A model generated the notes under the pieces. It did not search any database, was not told the origin of the DNA, and was given only the letters and a program-made list of their open reading frames with translations. From Rhodospirillaceae bacterium (lineage in GTDB: Bacteria; Pseudomonadota; Alphaproteobacteria; UBA7985): DNA of 18,883 nt. Below, piece by piece: positions 15,773 to 18,883 of this stretch (position 1 is the stretch's first letter; the number at the start of each line of letters is the position of its first letter). The stretch spans positions 1 to 18,883 of the forward strand of contig PAFB01000131.1 in assembly GCA_002700865.1 (NCBI GenBank), given 5' to 3'. Made by a program: the position numbers and the translations under genes.

Positions 15773-16612
15773 TCAGTACCGACGCACCAGCCCCGCCAAG
15801 CGACCTTGCACTTTGACCCGATCAGGGCCGAAAATGCGGGTTTCATAACGCGCGTTTGCGGGCTCGAGAGCCACGGTCCCTGACCGCTTGCGCAGTCGCT
15901 TCAGGGTTACTTCGTAGTTATCGACCAGAGCCACGACAATATCGCCGTTGTGGGCGGTGTCGCCGCGCTCGATGATCACGTAATCTCCGTCGTGAATTCC
16001 GGCTTCGATCATGGAATCACCCTCAACCTGCAAGGCGTAGTATTGGCCATTGCCGAGCAGCGTTGTCGGAACGTCGAGGTATTCGCTTTCGTTTGCCAGC
16101 GCCTCAATCGGCATGCCAGCGGCGATTTTGCCATAGAGCGGCAGTGAGACTTCCCGACCCTGTGCCACGGCCATTTCCCGGGCTTTACCGAAATCAGCAC
16201 GCACGACGTTCGGCCCTGCGGCAGCCAAAGCGTCGTTGCTCACTGCGTTAGCGTCAAACTCCGCTGCTGAGGGTGTCCGCCCAGAGGTCACGCTTTCCAG
16301 CCAAGGCGGTGCAGGGCGTAAGCCGTCGGCAAGAGGTTCGCTTTCACGCGATAGCGCGGCGAATCGTTGATTGGCGACAGGTTGCTGTGTCTGCATGTCG
16401 TCCGGTAATCGAGTGACTTCCAGCGCGCGTGCCCGATGCGGCAAACGCTTGAGGAAGCCGCGCTCTTCCAAGGCGGTGATCAGACGATGAATGCCGGATT
16501 TTGATTTCAGACTCAGCGCGTCCTTCATCTCGTCAAAAGACGGGGAAACCCCCCGCTCATTCAGGCAGTCGTGGATGAAAACCAGCAGGGTGCGTTGCTT
16601 TTCAGTCAGCAT
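15773..16612 (-). CDS. lexA: LexA, SOS-response transcriptional repressor with an extended linker
   Basis: LexA represses DNA-damage genes and cleaves itself when RecA filaments form. The N-terminal winged-helix DNA-binding domain (1-66: MLTEKQRTLL, SFDEMKDALSLKSKSGIHRLITALEERG) is of the alphaproteobacterial type. The C-terminal protease domain has the cleavage pair A165-G166 in GKIAAGMP, the nucleophile S200 in EGDSMIEAGI and K238 in VTLKRL. Cleavage site to Ser is 34 residues, as in E. coli; Ser to Lys is 38 (37 there). At 279 residues it is long: E. coli has 202 and most alphaproteobacterial LexAs about 230-240. The excess lies in the linker (about 68-155), which is rich in A, P, S and E. 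The start ATG at 16612 has GGGAGG at 16623-16618. Two SOS boxes upstream indicate autoregulation. Confidence 0.95.
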   Translation of the reverse strand: MLTEKQRTLLVFIHDCLNERGVSPSFDEMKDALSLKSKSGIHRLITALEERGFLKRLPHRARALEVTRLPDDMQTQQPVANQRFAALSRESEPLADGLRPAPPWLESVTSGRTPSAAEFDANAVSNDALAAAGPNVVRADFGKAREMAVAQGREVSLPLYGKIAAGMPIEALANESEYLDVPTTLLGNGQYYALQVEGDSMIEAGIHDGDYVIIERGDTAHNGDIVVALVDNYEVTLKRLRKRSGTVALEPANARYETRIFGPDRVKVQGRLAGLVRRY

Positions 16613-16686
16613 GCGCGCCTCCCTTTAGTGCGCGGATTGTTCCAAAGTCGCACGCAGGTGTGGGCAATAGATCACGCACACAGCCC

Positions 16687-16701
16687 GAACGATCTCAGAA
16701 C
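16687..16701 (-). promoter_or_regulatory. SOS box (LexA operator), proximal
   Basis: On the - strand this reads GTTC-TGAGATC-GTTC, an exact match to the alphaproteobacterial direct-repeat LexA operator GTTC-N7-GTTC. It lies about 75 bases upstream of the lexA start codon, as expected for autorepression. Confidence 0.85.
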
Positions 16702-16720
16702 TCGGATAAGATCTGGAAAT

Positions 16721-16735
16721 GTTCTAATAGTGTTC
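16721..16735 (+). promoter_or_regulatory. SOS box (LexA operator), distal, opposite orientation
   Basis: On the + strand this reads GTTC-TAATAGT-GTTC, a second exact GTTC-N7-GTTC match, pointing the other way from the proximal box. The two centres are 34 bases apart. Its second half-site also forms GTTC-tta-GAAC with bases 16739-16742. It lies 27 bases after the moeA stop codon. Confidence 0.8.
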
Positions 16736-16762
16736 TTAGAACACGTCAAGCACAAAAGTAGG

Positions 16763-17956
16763 CTAAAAACTGGCACCGAGCGAACGAAGGTCGATGACCT
16801 GTACGCCGTCACCCGTGCGCAAGGCGGGGTCATGGGCCGGGCGGTCCAACAGAACATCGGCGCTGAGCAAGGTAGAGAGCATGGAACTGTCTTGCGGCGC
16901 TCTGGCATCAATACGCCCGTCGGGCAGGCGTCGGGCGCGGATGAAATCGCGGCGTTGGTCGTTGGCTGGCAGCGCGTGCGCAAGCGTCGCCTGTTCACGC
17001 GGCAAATCCGTCGGCAACCCCATCATGTGCCGCATCATGGGGCGCAAAACCAGCAGAGCGAGGATCAGTGAAGAGACGGGATTTCCGGGCAAGCCAAGGA
17101 ACAATCCACTGGAAAACCGCCCAAAAATTAGAGGTTTGCCGGGTCGCATGGCGATTTTCCAGAAGCTCAAATCCAGCCCTTGGTTGCCAAATCCCTGCGC
17201 GACCAAATCATGCTTCCCCACTGACGCCCCACCGGTCGTTACAACAATGTCGAAACCATGCATTTGAGCAGCCGCGGCTTCGACAGCGGGTAGGGTGTCA
17301 CCGATGGTGCCAAAATCCACAGCTTCCCCGCCCTGTGCTCGAATGAACGCAGCCAGAGCAAGGTTGTTGGAGCTGACGATTTGTGCCGGGCCCAGCGGTT
17401 CCCCGGGCGCGCGGATTTCATCGCCCGTGGCGACAACGGCCACCCGAGGACGGCGGTGCACTTTGATCCATGGATGGTTACCACCCGCAATCAGGGCAAT
17501 GTCGCGCGGGCTGATTACCCGCCCCGCTGGCACCAGTTCGGAGCCAGCATGAAAGTCCAGACCGGCGGGCCTTACGTAGCGACCGGAGGTAAGCGCATCG
17601 TCAAAGCGCACCCCCCCTTCAACCTCGACAGCGTTTTCCTGAATCGCAATTGCGTCCGACCCGGGCGGTAGCGGCGCGCCCGTGAAAATCCGCACGGCCT
17701 CACCCGGTTCCAACGGTCGGTCATCATAGACCCCCGCTGCGATCTCGCGGCTCACGCGCAAGGTTCCGGGCAGGTCCGCCGCGCGAACCGCGTAGCCGTC
17801 CATGGCCGACACATCCAGCGGCGGCTGGGTCCGTCGCGCAATCAGCGGTTCGGCCGTCACCCTGCCCAGAGCATAGGGCAGCGCAACCTGTTCCGCTGCC
17901 AAGGGGCCTGGGGTGGCGCTAAGAATGTCGGCCAGAGCGGCGTCGAAGTCTTTCAT
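16763..17956 (-). CDS. moeA: Molybdopterin molybdenumtransferase
   Basis: MoeA inserts molybdate into adenylated molybdopterin, completing the molybdenum cofactor. The protein of 397 residues has the family length (about 400). Motifs are QPPLDVSAMDGYAVRA (from residue 44), VRIFTGAPLPPGSDAI, the MPT-binding-like TTGGASVGKHD (240-250), WKIAMRPGKPL and GLPGNPVSS (288-296), followed by a C-terminal beta domain. The start is ATG at 17956 (MKDFDAALADIL), which fits the family. The open frame extends to 18043 inside moaC, but that adds 29 unlike residues. No Shine-Dalgarno site precedes 17956. It lies 49 bases after moaC, its pathway partner, and is probably cotranscribed with it and trpC. mogA/mobA and the other moa genes are not in the window. 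Confidence 0.92.
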   Translation of the reverse strand: MKDFDAALADILSATPGPLAAEQVALPYALGRVTAEPLIARRTQPPLDVSAMDGYAVRAADLPGTLRVSREIAAGVYDDRPLEPGEAVRIFTGAPLPPGSDAIAIQENAVEVEGGVRFDDALTSGRYVRPAGLDFHAGSELVPAGRVISPRDIALIAGGNHPWIKVHRRPRVAVVATGDEIRAPGEPLGPAQIVSSNNLALAAFIRAQGGEAVDFGTIGDTLPAVEAAAAQMHGFDIVVTTGGASVGKHDLVAQGFGNQGLDLSFWKIAMRPGKPLIFGRFSSGLFLGLPGNPVSSLILALLVLRPMMRHMMGLPTDLPREQATLAHALPANDQRRDFIRARRLPDGRIDARAPQDSSMLSTLLSADVLLDRPAHDPALRTGDGVQVIDLRSLGASF

Positions 17957-18005
17957 GGCAACAGTGTAATGCCAAAGCAGGGGAGGGGCCAAGCACGCGC
18001 CATTT

Positions 18006-18491
18006 TCAGGAACCTGGCTGGGAGAAAGTCCCTGACTTGCCACCTGACTTTTTGACCAAGTGCACGCGGTCGATGATCATGTCCTTCTGCACCGCTTTGA
18101 CCATGTCATAGACGGTGAGTGCCGTGATCGAAACTGCCGTCAGCGCCTCCATTTCCACGCCAGTTTTGCCATCCGTTCGGCAAGTCGCGCGGATGCCGAC
18201 AGCGCTGGCTGACTCATCGGCCCAAAGCTCCACCGACACGTGCGAGAGCGGCAAGGGATGGCACAGGGGGATGAGGGTAGCGGTGTGCTTGGCACCCATG
18301 ATGCCTGCTAGCCGGGCGACGGAGAAAACGTCGCCTTTCTTCACGCCGCCCGAAACGATCAAAGCCAGCGTTTCCGGTGCGCAGATCAACCGTCCTTCGG
18401 CGACAGCTTCCCGCTTTGTCACCGCTTTGTCGCCCACGTCAACCATGTGAGCGTTGCCGGTGTCATCGAAGTGGGAAAAGTCGTCACTCAT
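18006..18491 (-). CDS. moaC: Cyclic pyranopterin monophosphate synthase
   Basis: MoaC converts the GTP-derived 3',8-cyclo product of MoaA into cyclic pyranopterin monophosphate, the first stable molybdenum-cofactor intermediate. It has 161 residues, the same length as E. coli MoaC. Active-site features are K51/K52 in VSGGVKKGDV, H78 in LIPLCHPLPLSH, the KTGVEMEALTAVSITALTVYDM block with D129, K133, and the terminal KKSGGKSG loop. The start is ATG at 18491: the trpC stop TGA (18495-18493) ends one base before it, so translation is probably coupled. An upstream in-frame ATG at 18539 overlaps trpC and adds 16 non-family residues. moeA follows downstream. The link with trpC is a conserved alphaproteobacterial arrangement, not a functional one. 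Confidence 0.95.
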   Translation of the reverse strand: MSDDFSHFDDTGNAHMVDVGDKAVTKREAVAEGRLICAPETLALIVSGGVKKGDVFSVARLAGIMGAKHTATLIPLCHPLPLSHVSVELWADESASAVGIRATCRTDGKTGVEMEALTAVSITALTVYDMVKAVQKDMIIDRVHLVKKSGGKSGTFSQPGS

Positions 18492-18492
18492 G

Positions 18493-18883
18493 TCAGTCGG
18501 CCTGCCCGAGGATGGTCTTTGTCGCGGCGGTAACGTCATCCTGCCGCATCAGACTTTCGCCGATCAGGTAGGCCTGTGCCCCGGCTTGAGCCATGCGCAG
18601 CAAGTCGTCATGGCTGTACAGCCCGCTCTCTGCAACAAACATGCGCCCGGGCTCAATCCGCGCCGCCAACCCCTCGCCAACATCGAGCGAGATTTCAAGG
18701 GTCTTCAGATTGCGATTGTTGATCCCCAGCAAAGGAGACTTCAGCCGGTGCGCGCGTTCCAGTTCCTCGGCATCATGCACCTCCAGCAACACATCAAGCT
18801 CAAGCTCAAAGGCCGCAGCCTCCAGCTCCGCTGCCTGCTGGTCTGAAAGGCAGGCCATGATCAGCAGAATGCAGTCCGCGCCA
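18493..18883 (-). CDS. trpC: Indole-3-glycerol phosphate synthase, C-terminal part (gene cut by window end)
   Basis: The enzyme closes the indole ring of tryptophan by cyclising and decarboxylating carboxyphenylaminodeoxyribulose phosphate. Only the last 129 or so residues of a protein of about 260 are in the window, and the frame stays open to the edge. The visible part starts GADCILLIMACLSD (a core strand of the beta/alpha barrel). It continues with VLLEVHDAEELERA, LLGINNRNLKTLEISLD and FVAESGLYSHDDLLRMAQAGAQAYLIGESLMRQDD, the phosphate-binding end of the barrel. The internal ATG at 18858 is not the start. The stop codon lies one base before moaC, making trpC-moaC-moeA a likely operon. Confidence 0.95.
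   Translation of the reverse strand, partial: GADCILLIMACLSDQQAAELEAAAFELELDVLLEVHDAEELERAHRLKSPLLGINNRNLKTLEISLDVGEGLAARIEPGRMFVAESGLYSHDDLLRMAQAGAQAYLIGESLMRQDDVTAATKTILGQAD

Overview
The window is a stretch of chromosome from an alphaproteobacterium; I cannot place it more finely. The evidence is the gene order trpC-moaC-moeA-lexA with comEC, gltX and gltA close by, a LexA of the alphaproteobacterial type (N-terminus MLTEKQRTLL, 'SFDEMKDAL.LKSKSGIHRLI') with GTTC-N7-GTTC SOS boxes, a class II DAHP synthase, and moderately high GC codon use. It reads as ordinary chromosome. I see no insertion sequence, prophage, CRISPR array, tRNA or rRNA.

Region 1 (about 98-8551, + strand) is a fatty-acid beta-oxidation cluster: an acyl-CoA ligase (169-1878), a thiolase (2006-3130), a 3-hydroxyacyl-CoA dehydrogenase/enoyl-CoA hydratase whose domains are in the FadN order, the reverse of E. 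coli FadB (3154-5487), and a large acyl-CoA dehydrogenase (5534-7345). Together they cover activation, the FAD-dependent oxidation, hydration, NAD-dependent oxidation and thiolysis. A BaiN/HI0933-type flavoprotein (7346-8551) starts directly after the stop codon of the dehydrogenase and is probably translated with it.

Region 2 (8552-11608) holds a class II DAHP synthase (+, first step of the shikimate pathway) and citrate synthase (-). They converge on a strong bidirectional terminator at 10254-10281. The leader of the DAHP synthase gene carries repeated TTACTG elements.

Region 3 (11609-15772) holds comEC (-) and gltX (+), divergently transcribed from a short interval rich in inverted repeats. 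comEC has an apparent one-base frameshift near 12324: its last ~144 codons are open, but in another frame. A 16-18 bp inverted repeat lies between comEC and gltA.

Region 4 (15773-18883, - strand) is the run trpC (cut by the window end), moaC, moeA, lexA: tryptophan synthesis, two molybdenum-cofactor steps, and the SOS repressor. lexA has its own control region with two SOS boxes in opposite orientation, so it can be controlled apart from the genes before it.

I found no convincing undescribed system. The points most worth a second look are the comEC frameshift, the paired SOS boxes with the unusually long LexA linker, the flavoprotein abutting fadE, and several operator-like inverted repeats.
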